64,000 nt of DNA from Pedobacter ghigonis (GTDB lineage: Bacteria > Bacteroidota > Bacteroidia > Sphingobacteriales > Sphingobacteriaceae): contig NZ_CAESCM010000003.1 in the NCBI RefSeq assembly GCF_903166585.1, positions 310,001 through 374,000 of the forward strand, written 5' to 3'. Below, one piece after another: positions 8,591 to 18,253 of this stretch; positions within the stretch are counted from its first letter, which is position 1, and each line of letters starts with the position of its first letter. The translations under genes were made by a program, and so were the position numbers. The notes under the pieces were generated by a model. It had not been told where the DNA came from, ran no database searches, and saw nothing but the letters and a program-made list of their open reading frames with translations.

Positions 8591-9773
8591 TATTATTGGC
8601 AAAGTTTAAGGTGAAACAGGTTTTATCGGCATTCGACGATACTTTAAGGGTACCGTTGTGTGCATGTGCAATTTCTGACGCGATATACAAGCCTAAGCCA
8701 AGTCCTTTTTGGTTGGGTTCTACCTCGCCCCGCGAGAAAGGTTGAAACAAGCGCTCCATAGCTGCTGCAGGTATTTGCTTTCCGGCATTGGTTACACACA
8801 GATTAAATTCATTGCTGTTACTGCTGGCGGTTACTTCTACAGCCGAATCAACAGGAGAGTAATTCAGTGCATTAGCCAGTAAATTAGAAAAAAGCTGTGC
8901 CAGGCGTTTGCCATCTGCATGAATCGGATGCGCCAGATCGAAAACCATATTTATGCGTCGCTCCGGCCAAATGGCTTGCAATTCTTCCACTACCTCGGTT
9001 AATAAACGTTCGTGGTCTTCGTCTCTAGTGCGGTTTACCGAAATACCTGAACCCAAACGGCCGCTGGCAAAATCAAGGATATTATCAATCAAGCCATTCA
9101 TCCTGAAAGAAGCATCGGTAATAATTTTGGTTAAGCGGCTACCTCTTTCGTCTAAGTTTAAACGTGATAAAAGTTGGGCACTGCTGGATATCGCATTTAA
9201 AGGATTTTTTAAGTCATGACCGAGAATAGCAATGAACTGATCGCGTACGATAGCGATTTCCTGTTCCTTTTTAAGCTCTTTTTCCACTTCGGCTACCTGT
9301 TCAAGGGCATCTAAATGAGAAGCAATTAATTCACCAAATATGGTAAACATGCCAATAATGGTCGGATTTTTAAGCTTTGCAGGTTTCGGATCGATGGCAC
9401 AAAGGGTTCCGAAAAAATTGCCGTTTTTTAAGGTAATGGGAACAGAGATATAACTTTGGAAACCATACATTAACGGAGTGTGGTGCCCTGCATATTCTGG
9501 GTCTTCATCAACATGATCGATAACGACTGCATTTTTGTGCTGTCTGATTTCGTTGCAAATTGTGGTTTCCAGTTTAAGTTCGCCGCCAACCTTTAAGCCA
9601 AAGTTTATTTCATCGTGCACAGCACAGGCGATCCATTTATCGGTAGTTACACGGGCTACGGCAGCAAAACCCATTCCGGTAGTGCGGCACACGATTTCTA
9701 AAATATTGGCTACAGAAGAAATATTATTTACTGCATCAATATCAGCTTGAATGTTTGTTTCGGGGTTTTGCAA
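8577..9773 (-). CDS. GAF-domain sensor histidine kinase
   Basis: Soluble two-component kinase, 398 aa, without membrane segments. A GAF sensor domain fills about 15-155 (SYISVPITLKNGNFFGTLCAID is its typical core). A short coiled linker (VAEVEKELKKEQEIA) leads to the HisKA dimerisation helix with phospho-acceptor His186 in GHDLKNPLNA, then the HATPase domain with N box NLLANALNYSP and G box GLGLGLYIASEIAHAHNGTL. No response regulator is adjacent, so the partner is unknown. The start is TTG at 9773; no in-frame ATG precedes a stop upstream. It is followed by a small overlapping gene. The signal sensed is not evident; related GAF kinases bind small ligands, haem or bilins. Confidence 0.9.
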   Translation of the reverse strand: MQNPETNIQADIDAVNNISSVANILEIVCRTTGMGFAAVARVTTDKWIACAVHDEINFGLKVGGELKLETTICNEIRQHKNAVVIDHVDEDPEYAGHHTPLMYGFQSYISVPITLKNGNFFGTLCAIDPKPAKLKNPTIIGMFTIFGELIASHLDALEQVAEVEKELKKEQEIAIVRDQFIAILGHDLKNPLNAISSSAQLLSRLNLDERGSRLTKIITDASFRMNGLIDNILDFASGRLGSGISVNRTRDEDHERLLTEVVEELQAIWPERRINMVFDLAHPIHADGKRLAQLFSNLLANALNYSPVDSAVEVTASSNSNEFNLCVTNAGKQIPAAAMERLFQPFSRGEVEPNQKGLGLGLYIASEIAHAHNGTLKVSSNADKTCFTLNFANNNDHR

Positions 9774-9957
9774 GGCCGGATTTAATAATTTTCCAGCAAT
9801 TTAACTATATTTCTTTTCTCAAAAAACAGGGCCTGCACAACTTAGCCTTTATTTTACACAGATTAGGTACTAAAAAATTAAAAAGCGTATAAATACGGTG
9901 TGTATTATTGCTAATTGTGAAGTTTGATGTGAATGTTATTTTCGATAAAAGCAAAAA

Positions 9958-10013
9958 CCGCATTTATATGTTGGGCTATTTTTAAAATAAACCTCAGAAA
10001 CATATAAATGCGG
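9958..10013 (-). terminator. Intrinsic terminator after GH125
   Basis: A perfect 15-bp inverted repeat (CCGCATTTATATGTT at 9958-9972 with its complement at 9999-10013) and a 26-nt loop. On the minus strand it is followed by TTTTTGCTTTTATC. It begins 11 bases past the GH125 stop. Confidence 0.8.
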
Positions 10014-10023
10014 CAGCGTAATA

Positions 10024-11448
10024 TTAAGCTTTTAATAAAGCTGGTTTTTCGTGGTAAGTTTTCCAAAGCAACTCGCCAAACAAGGTGTTCGACCATGCAA
10101 ACCATGCTCTGGTAAAGTTAGCTGGATTATCTTTATGGAACGACTCGTGCATGAAGCCTTTGCCTGCATGTGTTTTACGTAAACTTTCGATGCACGCTTT
10201 AATTTCGGCATCATCTTTTGAAGTTAAGGCACGCATGGTGATACTCATTGGCCAAATCATATCCTGACCGGCGTGCGGTCCACCGATACCTTCGGCTGCT
10301 GTGCCTTTAAAGAAATAAGGATTATCTTTTGATAAAGCAAATTTCCTCGTATTCTGATAAATCGGATCTTCGATTTTCATTGCACCCAGATAAGGTAAAC
10401 CCAATAAACTAGGCACGTTCGAGTCATCCATCAGGTACGAACTACCAAAACCATCTACCTCAAATGCATAAATTTTACCGTATTTCGGGTGGTTTACAAT
10501 GGCATGTTTTTGAAGTGCAGCATTTACCTCATCGGCCAGGTTTAATAAGCTACTTTCTAATGTTTTATCGCTGTTTAAGGCTTTAATCATTTCTGCTGCC
10601 TGTTTTAAGCTCGATACCGCAAAGAAGTTTGAAGGTACCAGGAAAGGAAAAATAGTCGCATCATCACTCGGACGGAAAGCCGAACAAATTAAGCCCACCG
10701 GGTTAACCGGAAAACCATAACCTGCCATTGGCAACGAATCTGTCGGCTGCGTGGTTTCCCTTTGGAAATGATAAGGACCTTTTCCTTCTTTACGTTGTTG
10801 CTCTTTGAAGGTTTTTAAAGTGGCTTCAATTCCTTTTTTCCAATCGGCATCGAATGGTGTTTTATCGCCTGTTTTTTTCCAGTAGTGGTAAGCCAAACGA
10901 ATCGGGTAACATAAGGAGTCGATTTCCCATTTACGCTCGTGCACACCTGGTTGCATAGCGGTTTTATCTGTTTTCCATTCCCCTACTTTGGTTGCATCGC
11001 CATAAAAAGCATTGGCATAAGGGTCTTTCAAAATACATTTGGTTTGGTGGATAATTACACCGGCAATTAGCTTTTTTAGGGGCTCATCCTCATTTACAAA
11101 TTGCAGGTAAGGCCACACCTGTGCCGAACTATCACGCAACCACATCGCATCAATATCGCCGGTGATTACATAAGTATCGGGCCTGCCACCATTTTCGCTG
11201 TGATAAACCGTAGTATCTAAAGTGTTTGGAAAACAATTTTCGAACAACCAGGCTAACTCAGGGTTTTTAACATTGGCCTGAAAGGTTTTGATGGCGTTAT
11301 CTACCGCCTTACTTTGAAAATGTCTTTTTGCCGCGGCTACACGTACAACCGGAAATTCGGGAGCTAAATTAGCTGCAAAAGAGAATTTGGAAGCCACTAC
11401 GCCTGCTCCTAACAAACCTGTGTTTTGTATAAATGTTCTTCTTTTCAT
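10024..11448 (-). CDS. GH125 exo-alpha-1,6-mannosidase
   Basis: A 474-aa GH125 enzyme; the family is metal-independent and removes alpha-1,6-linked mannose, as in N-glycan cores and yeast mannan backbones. The N-terminus (MKRRTFIQ, then a hydrophobic GLLGAGVVAS) looks like a twin-arginine or Tat-like export signal. Family motifs are YVITGDIDAMWLRDSSAQVWPY (about 93-114), KWEIDSLCYPIRLAYHYW, GPHAGQDMIWPMSI and the late FMHESFHKDNPANFTRAWFAW, which hold the acidic catalytic residues. It is monocistronic, has its own terminator and is divergent from the DUF1624 gene. With GH92 nearby it suggests mannan or high-mannose glycan use. Confidence 0.94.
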   Translation of the reverse strand: MKRRTFIQNTGLLGAGVVASKFSFAANLAPEFPVVRVAAAKRHFQSKAVDNAIKTFQANVKNPELAWLFENCFPNTLDTTVYHSENGGRPDTYVITGDIDAMWLRDSSAQVWPYLQFVNEDEPLKKLIAGVIIHQTKCILKDPYANAFYGDATKVGEWKTDKTAMQPGVHERKWEIDSLCYPIRLAYHYWKKTGDKTPFDADWKKGIEATLKTFKEQQRKEGKGPYHFQRETTQPTDSLPMAGYGFPVNPVGLICSAFRPSDDATIFPFLVPSNFFAVSSLKQAAEMIKALNSDKTLESSLLNLADEVNAALQKHAIVNHPKYGKIYAFEVDGFGSSYLMDDSNVPSLLGLPYLGAMKIEDPIYQNTRKFALSKDNPYFFKGTAAEGIGGPHAGQDMIWPMSITMRALTSKDDAEIKACIESLRKTHAGKGFMHESFHKDNPANFTRAWFAWSNTLFGELLWKTYHEKPALLKA

Positions 11449-11719
11449 TATGATGTGTTATGGTCTTTTTTTAGTTTTGTCTAAACGAGGTTCAGCTATC
11501 GTTGATGCATGATCTGTTTTAATGATAGGGATTATTCGGTTAGCGTTTAACAAATATTATTATAATTTTTCGAAGATCAAAATTGAAATTGCCAATTCAG
11601 CTACTCCTAAATCGATTTTCCAGTTGAGCATGAATTACGCGGACAATACCGGCAACAGCAAGTTTAGAAAGGCATAATAACCATTTGAATTTGTATCTTT
11701 ATTAACCAAACTTACCGCT

Positions 11720-12907
11720 ATGGATGCAGCACAAAGCACACTTTCAAAACGTATCTTATCGATTGATATATTGCGTGGATTGGTGATGATCATTATGGCT
11801 TTAGACCATACCCGCGATTTTTTTCATATCGGAGCCATGACAGGCGATCCTCTAAATCCTGATACCACTACAGGAATGTTGTTTTTTACCCGCTGGATCA
11901 CGCATTTTTGTGCACCGACTTTTGTTTTCCTTTCCGGGTTATCAGCCTATTTATCCGCCCAAAGCAGAACAGCTGCACAGGCCAGTGCATTCTTATTTAA
12001 GCGTGGCTTATGGCTTATATTGATCGAAATCGTAATCATCACCTTTGGCTTAACCTTTAATCCTGGCTACAATTTTATTATCCTGCAGGTAATTTGGGCT
12101 ATTGGTACCAGCATGATCTTTTTGGCTATTTTCAGCCGTATTTCTTATAAAACGGTGCTCATAATCGGACTGGTGCTGGTTTTTGGGCATAATCTTTTTA
12201 ACTTATTCCCGGCACCAAAAGACCCGGCTGCTGGAATGATTTTAAAAGTATTTTTTACTGCATCGGGTACGGTTGCACCGCTGTCTGCCAATCATTTCGT
12301 AGGTGTGTTTTATGCAATCCTTCCGTGGACCGGGGTTATGTTCGTGGGCTATGGTGTTGGTGCCTGGTATAGGAAGGGGTACGAAGCAGAACGCCGTCAG
12401 CGCAATTTATTGATGGTAGGCTTTTTAACGGTGTTTGTATTCGTAGCTTTGAGATTAATCAATGTATATGGCGATCCGGTTCCGCGTAAAGAATATGATG
12501 ACCTGTTTAAGAACCTGCTCACTTTTTTCAACGTAAACAAATATCCGCCATCGCTGCAATATATCTCCATGACCTTAGGCCCGGCGATGCTCTTTTTGGC
12601 CGTTACCGAAAACGTAAGCAATTGGTTTACCAGAATAACTTCGGTATATGGTGCTGTTCCGTTTTTTTACTATGTGCTGCACTTTTACCTGCTACACACG
12701 CTATTGATAATCGTATTTTTTGCAACCGGCCATAGCACTAAAGAAATTGTTCAGATTCCATTTATGTTCAGGCCGGCAGCATTTGGCTTTAGCTTGCCAG
12801 TGGTTTATGTAATATGGCTTAGTGTGGTGGCATCGCTCTATTTACCTTGCAGGTGGTTTAAACAGTACAAAGAAACACACCGGCAATGGTGGTTAAGGTA
12901 CGTTTAG
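11720..12907 (+). CDS. DUF1624/HGSNAT-like multipass membrane protein
   Basis: Integral membrane protein of 395 aa with about ten hydrophobic segments, related to heparan-alpha-glucosaminide N-acetyltransferase and the acyltransferase-3 type families. The signature opening is RILSIDILRGLVMIIMALDHTRDFF, whose DH pair is typical of the family. HGSNAT uses acetyl-CoA to acetylate a sugar across a membrane; the substrate here is unknown, but placement near glycosidases would fit sugar modification. TATCTTTA about 26 bases before the ATG is a one-mismatch -7 box. Its last 4 bases overlap the end of the convergent thioredoxin-fold gene. Confidence 0.88.
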   Translation: MDAAQSTLSKRILSIDILRGLVMIIMALDHTRDFFHIGAMTGDPLNPDTTTGMLFFTRWITHFCAPTFVFLSGLSAYLSAQSRTAAQASAFLFKRGLWLILIEIVIITFGLTFNPGYNFIILQVIWAIGTSMIFLAIFSRISYKTVLIIGLVLVFGHNLFNLFPAPKDPAAGMILKVFFTASGTVAPLSANHFVGVFYAILPWTGVMFVGYGVGAWYRKGYEAERRQRNLLMVGFLTVFVFVALRLINVYGDPVPRKEYDDLFKNLLTFFNVNKYPPSLQYISMTLGPAMLFLAVTENVSNWFTRITSVYGAVPFFYYVLHFYLLHTLLIIVFFATGHSTKEIVQIPFMFRPAAFGFSLPVVYVIWLSVVASLYLPCRWFKQYKETHRQWWLRYV

Positions 12908-13509
12908 CCTTTTTTCCATTTTATGCTGCAACCCACCGCCTTGGTTGTGGTAACAGCGGGCTTTTTACCTGTGGCTAAATTATTGATTGCATTTTTCACA
13001 TAATCTTCTTTTGTGGCGTTTTCGCCTTCAGGATCATTATCTATTGCACCAATGTATTCAACTATATTTCCTTTGTCGCTTTTATTTACCAGGAAAACAT
13101 GCGGCGTTCTGCTTGCACCGAATTGTTTGGTAACTACGTGGTCTGGATCGAGCAGATAAGGGTAAGTGAAATTCTTTCCTTTGGCCAGGGCCTGCATTTT
13201 ATCGAAACTTTCGGCTGGAACGGCACCCGCATCATTTGGGTTAATGGCAATAACCGGATATCCTTTGGCAGCATAACTGGCATTTAGCTCAGCAACACGA
13301 TCCTGGTAAGCCTGGGCTACCGGACAGGTATTGCAGGTAAATACCACAATAAAACCTTTGGCATCCTTGTAGTCGGCCATAGATACGGTTTTATTATCTA
13401 CATTCTTTAAAGCGAAATCTTTAACCACATCGCCAACTTTATACCCTTCGCTTTGTGCACAGGCACCTAACGAAATTAACATCAAGCCAATTAGAAATAA
13501 ATGTTTCAT
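12904..13509 (-). CDS. Secreted peroxiredoxin/thioredoxin-fold protein
   Basis: A 201-aa exported thioredoxin-fold protein of the AhpC/TSA-redoxin group. The lipoprotein-like signal MKHLFLIGLMLISLGAC carries a lipobox Cys at 17. The fold begins KVGDVVKDFALKNVDNKTVSM and the active loop reads FTCNTCPVAQAYQDR, a CxxC-like CNTC site followed by a cis-Pro region near RTPHVFLVN. It probably reduces thiols or peroxides in the periplasm. It lies six bases downstream of the TlpA-like gene on the same strand, so they form a two-gene unit. Confidence 0.88.
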   Translation of the reverse strand: MKHLFLIGLMLISLGACAQSEGYKVGDVVKDFALKNVDNKTVSMADYKDAKGFIVVFTCNTCPVAQAYQDRVAELNASYAAKGYPVIAINPNDAGAVPAESFDKMQALAKGKNFTYPYLLDPDHVVTKQFGASRTPHVFLVNKSDKGNIVEYIGAIDNDPEGENATKEDYVKNAINNLATGKKPAVTTTKAVGCSIKWKKG

Positions 13510-13515
13510 AACCTC

Positions 13516-13983
13516 TTATTTTAAGTTTAACAAAGTATTTTTGAGTTGTTTCTCCGTAAATTCCTGTTCGTAGAAGCGTCTGGTTTTTTGTTTCACAAAT
13601 AATGTTGCGGGTATAGCGCCTGTCCATTTGGGGTCTACCCTTTCGATATATTTTTGCTGGTCGGTTTCGTTTAACAGAAACACTTCAGCTTTGAGCTGGT
13701 TCTTTACTACAAAAGGTATTACCTCTTTTTGCAGTTTCGATTTAAAATCTACACTGATCAACAGTACCTTTACGGGCTTTTTTAAATTGGCTACACGCAG
13801 TTTTTCAAAGTTTGGTAATTCGGCCACACATGGGCCACACCAGGTTGCCCAAAAATTAACCACATAGGTGGTGTCCTTGCCGGCGGCAATGCGTTTATCC
13901 AGTTCATCGAGCGTTAACAGTCTTACCTGTGCGCTTAACGAATAACTAATTAAAGATAAGCAGATTAAAAGAAATATACGCAT
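13516..13983 (-). CDS. TlpA-like periplasmic thioredoxin
   Basis: A 155-aa exported thioredoxin: signal peptide (MRIFLLICLSLISYSLSAQ), then a single TlpA/ResA-type domain with the redox motif WATWCGPCVAEL near residue 47 and the cis-Pro segment WTGAIPATLFVKQK. Such proteins keep periplasmic cysteines reduced, for instance for cytochrome c assembly, or act as general disulfide reductases. It is transcribed first in a two-gene unit with the peroxiredoxin-like gene 6 bases downstream, which suggests the two act together on envelope thiols. Confidence 0.9.
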   Translation of the reverse strand: MRIFLLICLSLISYSLSAQVRLLTLDELDKRIAAGKDTTYVVNFWATWCGPCVAELPNFEKLRVANLKKPVKVLLISVDFKSKLQKEVIPFVVKNQLKAEVFLLNETDQQKYIERVDPKWTGAIPATLFVKQKTRRFYEQEFTEKQLKNTLLNLK

Positions 13984-14026
13984 AAGATGAATAACGAAAT
14001 TTAGGTGGGTTTGTTTTAACGATAAT

Positions 14027-14123
14027 CGTCATCTCGACTATAGCGCAGCGAAACGGAGAGATCTAATGTAGATTTCTCCGTTTCGCTCCCGATGAAAATC
14101 GGTGAGCTTCAGTCGAAATGACG
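14027..14123. repeat. Nested-hairpin intergenic repeat (copy 1)
   Basis: A compound inverted repeat. The outer arms are CGTCATCTCGACT and AGTCGAAATGACG, one mismatch from perfect complements. An inner perfect 13-bp stem (AGCGAAACGGAGA with its complement) and a small CCGAT-GAAA-ATCGG hairpin sit inside. The same plan recurs at 40075-40156, 18137-18208, 19012-19122 and 51689-51771. Confidence 0.85.
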
Positions 14124-14131
14124 GAAGAGAT

Positions 14132-14632
14132 CTAGTTAACCGAACCTGATTTAACAAATACGCGCTGATACGCCGGCAATGTTAAATCATCAACAATAAC
14201 CCCTCTGGTAGTACTGGCATGGACAAAAAAGCCATTATTGAGGTACACACCAACATGGTCTACATCGTTGCCGCCAAAAGAAAAGAATACCAGATCGCCT
14301 TCTTTTAAATTATCTATAGGTTTTTTCCTTACCACATTGGCCTGATCGCGTGAGATACGTGGCAAGGTTACGCCATAAATCTCTTTCTCTAACAAATAGG
14401 CAAATCCCGAGCAATCTATCCCACCTTTATCTAAACCACCAAAACGGTAACGAACGCCCGTCCAGTCGGTAATGAAACGGTAAAGCGGTTTGCTTTTTAA
14501 ATTACTCATGGCATCGGCTGCTTTCGCTCCTTTAGTATCGGTTTTAACGGTGTATTTACGCGTACCGCACGATGACAGGAATAGCACTAAAGCAACCAAA
14601 TAGAAAGCGTAAGGTTTAAAGCTAGTATGCAT
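14132..14632 (-). CDS. NlpC/P60 (C40) cell-wall peptidase lipoprotein
   Basis: A 166-aa lipoprotein with a signal peptide ending LFLSSC (lipid Cys22) and one NlpC/P60 papain-like domain that hydrolyses gamma-D-Glu-diaminopimelate links in peptidoglycan peptides. The catalytic Cys74 sits in GGIDCSGFAYLLEKEIYG, the His126 in DVDHVGVYL, and the third polar residue region is VHASTTRGV. The length is typical of Spr/NlpC-like lipoproteins. It is downstream of the repeat element and is followed on the same strand side by mutS beyond a terminator-like hairpin, so it is probably monocistronic. Confidence 0.92.
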   Translation of the reverse strand: MHTSFKPYAFYLVALVLFLSSCGTRKYTVKTDTKGAKAADAMSNLKSKPLYRFITDWTGVRYRFGGLDKGGIDCSGFAYLLEKEIYGVTLPRISRDQANVVRKKPIDNLKEGDLVFFSFGGNDVDHVGVYLNNGFFVHASTTRGVIVDDLTLPAYQRVFVKSGSVN

Positions 14633-14650
14633 AGGTATAAATTTAGTAAG

Positions 14651-14688
14651 AAGGGCTTATGGTTAATATTCTTTATCCATAAGCCCTT
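14651..14688 (-). terminator. Terminator-like hairpin after mutS
   Basis: A perfect 12-bp stem (AAGGGCTTATGG with its complement, 14-nt loop) 7 bases past the mutS stop. The following tract CTTACTAAAT is only weakly T-rich. Confidence 0.65.
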
Positions 14689-14695
14689 AATCTGC

Positions 14696-17308
14696 TTAAT
14701 TTTTAATTAAACGCTGTATTTCATCCAGTTTCAGTAAAGCTTCAACCGGGGTTAAGGCATTCACATCTAAATTGTTCAGCGTATCTCTGATTTTCACTAA
14801 AATCGGATCGTCAATCGCAAACATCTGCAATTGGTAGGCCTGATTTTGTACTTTTTTAATGCTGTCTTTTATACTTTGGCCTTCTGTACGATCTATTTCG
14901 AGTTTTTTCAGAATTTCATTGGCCCTGCCAATCAATTTTGGCGGCATACCAGCCATTTTGGCCACATGAATACCAAAGCTGTGCTCACTTCCACCGGGAA
15001 CAAGCTTCCGTAAGAAGATCACCTTATGGGTCATTTCTTTAACTGAAACATTAAAGTTTTTAATGCGGGGCATGGTATTGGCCAGCTCGTTTAGCTCGTG
15101 GTAATGTGTGGCAAAAAGGGTTTTTGGTCGCGAGGTTGGGTGTTGGTGTAAAAACTCGGCAATGGCCCAGGCAATCGAAATACCATCATAAGTGCTGGTT
15201 CCACGACCAATTTCATCCAATAAAATTAAGCTATTGTCTGAAATATTATTCAGGATACTGGCCGTTTCATTCATTTCGACCATGAATGTACTTTCGCCCG
15301 AGGAGATGTTATCAGAAGCACCTACACGGGTAAAAATCTTATCCACAATGCCCACTTCAGCATCTTTGGCCGGCACAAAGGATCCCATTTGGGCCATCAA
15401 TACAATCAAAGCAGTTTGACGCAAAATAGCCGACTTACCCGCCATGTTGGGACCAGTAATCATGATAATCTGCTGGCTTTCTGTATCCAGGTACACATCG
15501 TTGGTAATGTATTCCTGCCCTACCGGAAGTTGCTTTTCAATTACCGGGTGGCGACCACCTTTAATATCGAGTACCTTATCTGTCGTAACTTTTGGCTTAT
15601 TGTAATGATTTTTGGCAGCCAGTTGTGCAAAACACAGCAAGCAATCCAACTGGGCAATTAAGAATGAATCGAGTTGGATAGGTTTAATGTAACCTGCTGT
15701 TTCATACATCAGTTCGTTGTACAAACGCACTTCGATAGCCTGAATTTTCTCTTCAGCACCTAAAATCTGGTCTTCGTACTCTTTAAGTTCAGGCGTAATG
15801 TACCTTTCGGCATTAACAAGGGTCTGCTTACGGATCCAACCTTCGGGTACTTTATCTTTGTGGGTATGGGTTACTTCTAAATAATAACCAAATACATTAT
15901 TGAAAGCAATTTTTAATGAAGGGATACCCGTGGCTTCGGCTTCGCGTTTCTGTATCTGAACAAGGTAATCCTTGCCACCAAATGCAATTTTACGCAGGCG
16001 GTCTAAATCTTCATCAATGCCATCGGCAATAACATTTCCTTTTACCAATAATGCTGGTGGATCGGCTTGTAATTCTCTTTCAATCCGGTCGCGAATGGCC
16101 AGACAAGGGTTTAACTGATCGGCAATTTTGATTAAAAACGGATTTTTAGAATCGGCAGCCAGTTTTTTAACTGATTCGATATGATACATGGCGCGTTTGA
16201 GCGCTACCAGTTCGCGTGGACCAACACGTTGTAAACCCACTTTAGAAATCAGGCGTTCTAAATCGCCGATTTGTTTAATGTGCGATAAAAATTCTTCCTG
16301 TAAAGTCTCGTTAGACACAAAGTATTCTACCATACCCAGGCGTTCCTGAATGGGTTTCAGCTCCTTTAACGGCATGATAATCCATTTTTGCAGCAAGCGC
16401 GCACCCATTGGCGTGCAGGTATGATCCAGAATATCGAATAAGGTTACTGCATTGTCGTTAGGAGAGTTAACCAGTTCAAGGTTACGGATGGTAAAGCGAT
16501 CCAGCCACATGAAGCGGTCTTCTTCAATGCGGCTTATCGAGGTAATGTGCTGCAGGTTACGGTGTTCGGTTTCGCCCAAATAGTGCAAAATAACACCGGC
16601 AGCCACTATTCCGCTTTGCAAACGGTCTACACCAAAACCTTTTAAGGAGGTTACCTCGAAATGTTTCATCAGCGTTTCGTTTCCGTAATCGCTGGTAAAA
16701 GGCCATTCATCTAAACCGAAAGTATAAAAGCGGTCGCCAAAATTTTCTGTAAAGGCCTGCCGTTTCGATTTCTGGAAAATAACCTCTGTAGGTTTAAAAC
16801 CTTGTAAAAGTTTATCGATATAATCACTATTGCCTTGCGCAATTAAAAATTCGCCGGTCGAAATATCTAAAAATGAAACACCCAGTTGTGTTTTATCGAA
16901 GAAAACGCAGGCCAGGAAATTATTCGATTTCTGGTTTACGATATTATCGCCATAAGCCACACCGGGCGTAACCAATTCTGTTACACCACGTTTAACAATG
17001 GTTTTGGTTGTTTTGGGGTCTTCCAGCTGATCGCAAATGGCTACACGCTGGCCCGCACGAACCAGTTTAGATAAATAGTTATCGAGAGAGTGATGCGGAA
17101 AACCGGCAAGCTCGAGAGCACCACCATTTGGGCCTGTTCCTCTGCGGGTTAATACAATACCTAATATTTGTGCTGTTTTTACGGCGTCTTCGCCAAAGGT
17201 TTCGTAAAAATCGCCTACCCTAAATAATAACAATGCGCCCGGATACTTCGCCTTAATAGCGTTGTATTGCTGCATTAACGGGGTTTCTTTATTCGTGTCT
17301 TTAGCCAA
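14696..17308 (-). CDS. mutS: DNA mismatch repair ATPase MutS
   Basis: Full-length 870-aa MutS, which binds base mismatches and starts repair with MutL. Domain I carries the mismatch-stacking Phe-x-Glu motif in [12 protein letters not shown] (about 30-40). The lever and clamp regions follow, and the ABC-type ATPase has Walker [14 protein letters not shown] (about 618-625), the ABC signature region STFMVEMNE, and Walker [13 protein letters not shown]. The start is TTG at 17308, giving [15 protein letters not shown], whose lead matches the length before TPMMQQY in E. coli MutS. An ATG at PLM-QQY would trim the family N-terminus. A near-consensus TATCTTTA lies just upstream. Confidence 0.97.
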   Translation of the reverse strand: MAKDTNKETPLMQQYNAIKAKYPGALLLFRVGDFYETFGEDAVKTAQILGIVLTRRGTGPNGGALELAGFPHHSLDNYLSKLVRAGQRVAICDQLEDPKTTKTIVKRGVTELVTPGVAYGDNIVNQKSNNFLACVFFDKTQLGVSFLDISTGEFLIAQGNSDYIDKLLQGFKPTEVIFQKSKRQAFTENFGDRFYTFGLDEWPFTSDYGNETLMKHFEVTSLKGFGVDRLQSGIVAAGVILHYLGETEHRNLQHITSISRIEEDRFMWLDRFTIRNLELVNSPNDNAVTLFDILDHTCTPMGARLLQKWIIMPLKELKPIQERLGMVEYFVSNETLQEEFLSHIKQIGDLERLISKVGLQRVGPRELVALKRAMYHIESVKKLAADSKNPFLIKIADQLNPCLAIRDRIERELQADPPALLVKGNVIADGIDEDLDRLRKIAFGGKDYLVQIQKREAEATGIPSLKIAFNNVFGYYLEVTHTHKDKVPEGWIRKQTLVNAERYITPELKEYEDQILGAEEKIQAIEVRLYNELMYETAGYIKPIQLDSFLIAQLDCLLCFAQLAAKNHYNKPKVTTDKVLDIKGGRHPVIEKQLPVGQEYITNDVYLDTESQQIIMITGPNMAGKSAILRQTALIVLMAQMGSFVPAKDAEVGIVDKIFTRVGASDNISSGESTFMVEMNETASILNNISDNSLILLDEIGRGTSTYDGISIAWAIAEFLHQHPTSRPKTLFATHYHELNELANTMPRIKNFNVSVKEMTHKVIFLRKLVPGGSEHSFGIHVAKMAGMPPKLIGRANEILKKLEIDRTEGQSIKDSIKKVQNQAYQLQMFAIDDPILVKIRDTLNNLDVNALTPVEALLKLDEIQRLIKN

Positions 17309-17439
17309 AACTGAAATTAATTTGCAAAAGCCATAAAGATAGCACGAATATGCATTGTACGGCTGTTTTGTTGAAAAGTTGAAAGATTGTTAGTGAAATC
17401 AGTTTCCAATCTACAGTTGGCAGTTTTAAGCTAGCGAAC

Positions 17440-17535
17440 ATGAACCGTTAATCAGTTCAACCAATTAACCGATTAACCAATTTAAACATTTTAAATTAAC
17501 GAGCATGAACAGTTAACCGGTTTAAACAATTAACT
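17440..17535. repeat. Degenerate TTAACCA/TTTAAAC repeat tract
   Basis: The tract alternates AATTAACC, GATTAACC, AATTTAAAC and similar words, with two near copies of a GAACATGAAC or GAGCATGAAC segment. The same vocabulary recurs at 36480-36600. It is non-coding. Confidence 0.6.
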
Positions 17536-17573
17536 CATATTTGAAAATGAAGGGTTCGTCACCTTTCGGAAAG

Positions 17574-17667
17574 TTTAGTCCTGCTATCCGCTTTACTTCT
17601 CCCGATGAAAAATCGGGATCGTGCCCGCTCCTATCAGGTTTAAGAACAATGGCCGGTCAGACTCCAC
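17574..17667 (+). ncRNA. Structured 5' element before the HPF gene, possibly Flavo-1-like
   Basis: This segment has the look of a conserved structured RNA or repeat: TCCTGCTATCCGCTT, a CCCGAT-loop-ATCGGG hairpin, GTGCCCGCTCCTATCAGG, then GGCCGGTCAGACTCC. CCTG near the start can pair with CAGG. From memory it resembles the Flavo-1-type intergenic elements of Bacteroidota, but this was not checked. A shorter relative lies at 24641-24706 before metY. It ends about 90 bases before the HPF start. The rest of the 447-base gap is the degenerate repeat and unremarkable AT-rich DNA. Confidence 0.45.
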
Positions 17668-17755
17668 TTTATAAGATTAACTTATTTGCACAGTTTTATA
17701 ATTTAAACAATTAATCACAGTTAAGTGTTAATCTTAAAATCAAAATATTTAGAAC

Positions 17756-18070
17756 ATGACGATACAACTGAATGCCGACAAGAACTTAACCATACACCAG
17801 GAATACGAAGAAAAAATTAAAGGCCTGCTAAATGAAGGACTGAGCAGATACACTGATCTGATAACACGTTTGGAAGTTCATTTATCAGATGAAAATGGTA
17901 GTAAAGACGGTTTAGCCGATAAAAGATGTTTATTAGAAGCCCGGATTACAGGAAAAGATCCTGTTGCGGTAACCAACCTGGGTAATACTTACGATTTAGC
18001 GCTTAACGGTGCTTTAACGAAATTAAAAAATACACTTGAAAAAGTGTCCGGTAAGTTGAAGGTTCATTAA
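17756..18070 (+). CDS. HPF/RaiA-type ribosome hibernation factor
   Basis: A 104-aa short-form hibernation-promoting factor (S30EA/YfiA family) that binds the 30S decoding region and idles ribosomes in slow growth. The sequence follows the family plan: an N-terminal strand (TIQLNADKNLTI), a long helix (YEEKIKGLLNEGLSRY), a strand carrying ITRLEVHLSDENG, and a second helix (YDLALNGALTKLKNTLEKVSGKL). There is no C-terminal dimerisation domain, so it is the short type. It is monocistronic, preceded by a structured element, and followed by a broken copy of the hairpin repeat family. Confidence 0.85.
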   Translation: MTIQLNADKNLTIHQEYEEKIKGLLNEGLSRYTDLITRLEVHLSDENGSKDGLADKRCLLEARITGKDPVAVTNLGNTYDLALNGALTKLKNTLEKVSGKLKVH

Positions 18071-18136
18071 TTAAATCACTTCAAAAGAGATGCTGAAACA
18101 AGTTCAGCAAGACGATAAGGAATGATATAAAGGGAT

Positions 18137-18208
18137 TCGTCATTGCGAAGCCGGGTTGTGTGAGCTGAAGCAATCTTATAAAGCAGTAACTACTTGGATT
18201 GCTTCAGC
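18137..18208. repeat. Degenerate nested-hairpin repeat (copy 2)
   Basis: It begins CGTCATTGCGAAGCC like the 40075 copy and keeps the inner stem GCTGAAGCAATC with its complement, but the outer 3' arm has decayed. Just before it, TGCTGAA..TTCAGCA at 18090-18110 matches a motif at 31758-31780. Confidence 0.7.
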
Positions 18209-18253
18209 CAATAAAAAAATGGCCACGCAAAGGTTTTTTATATTCGACTCTTT

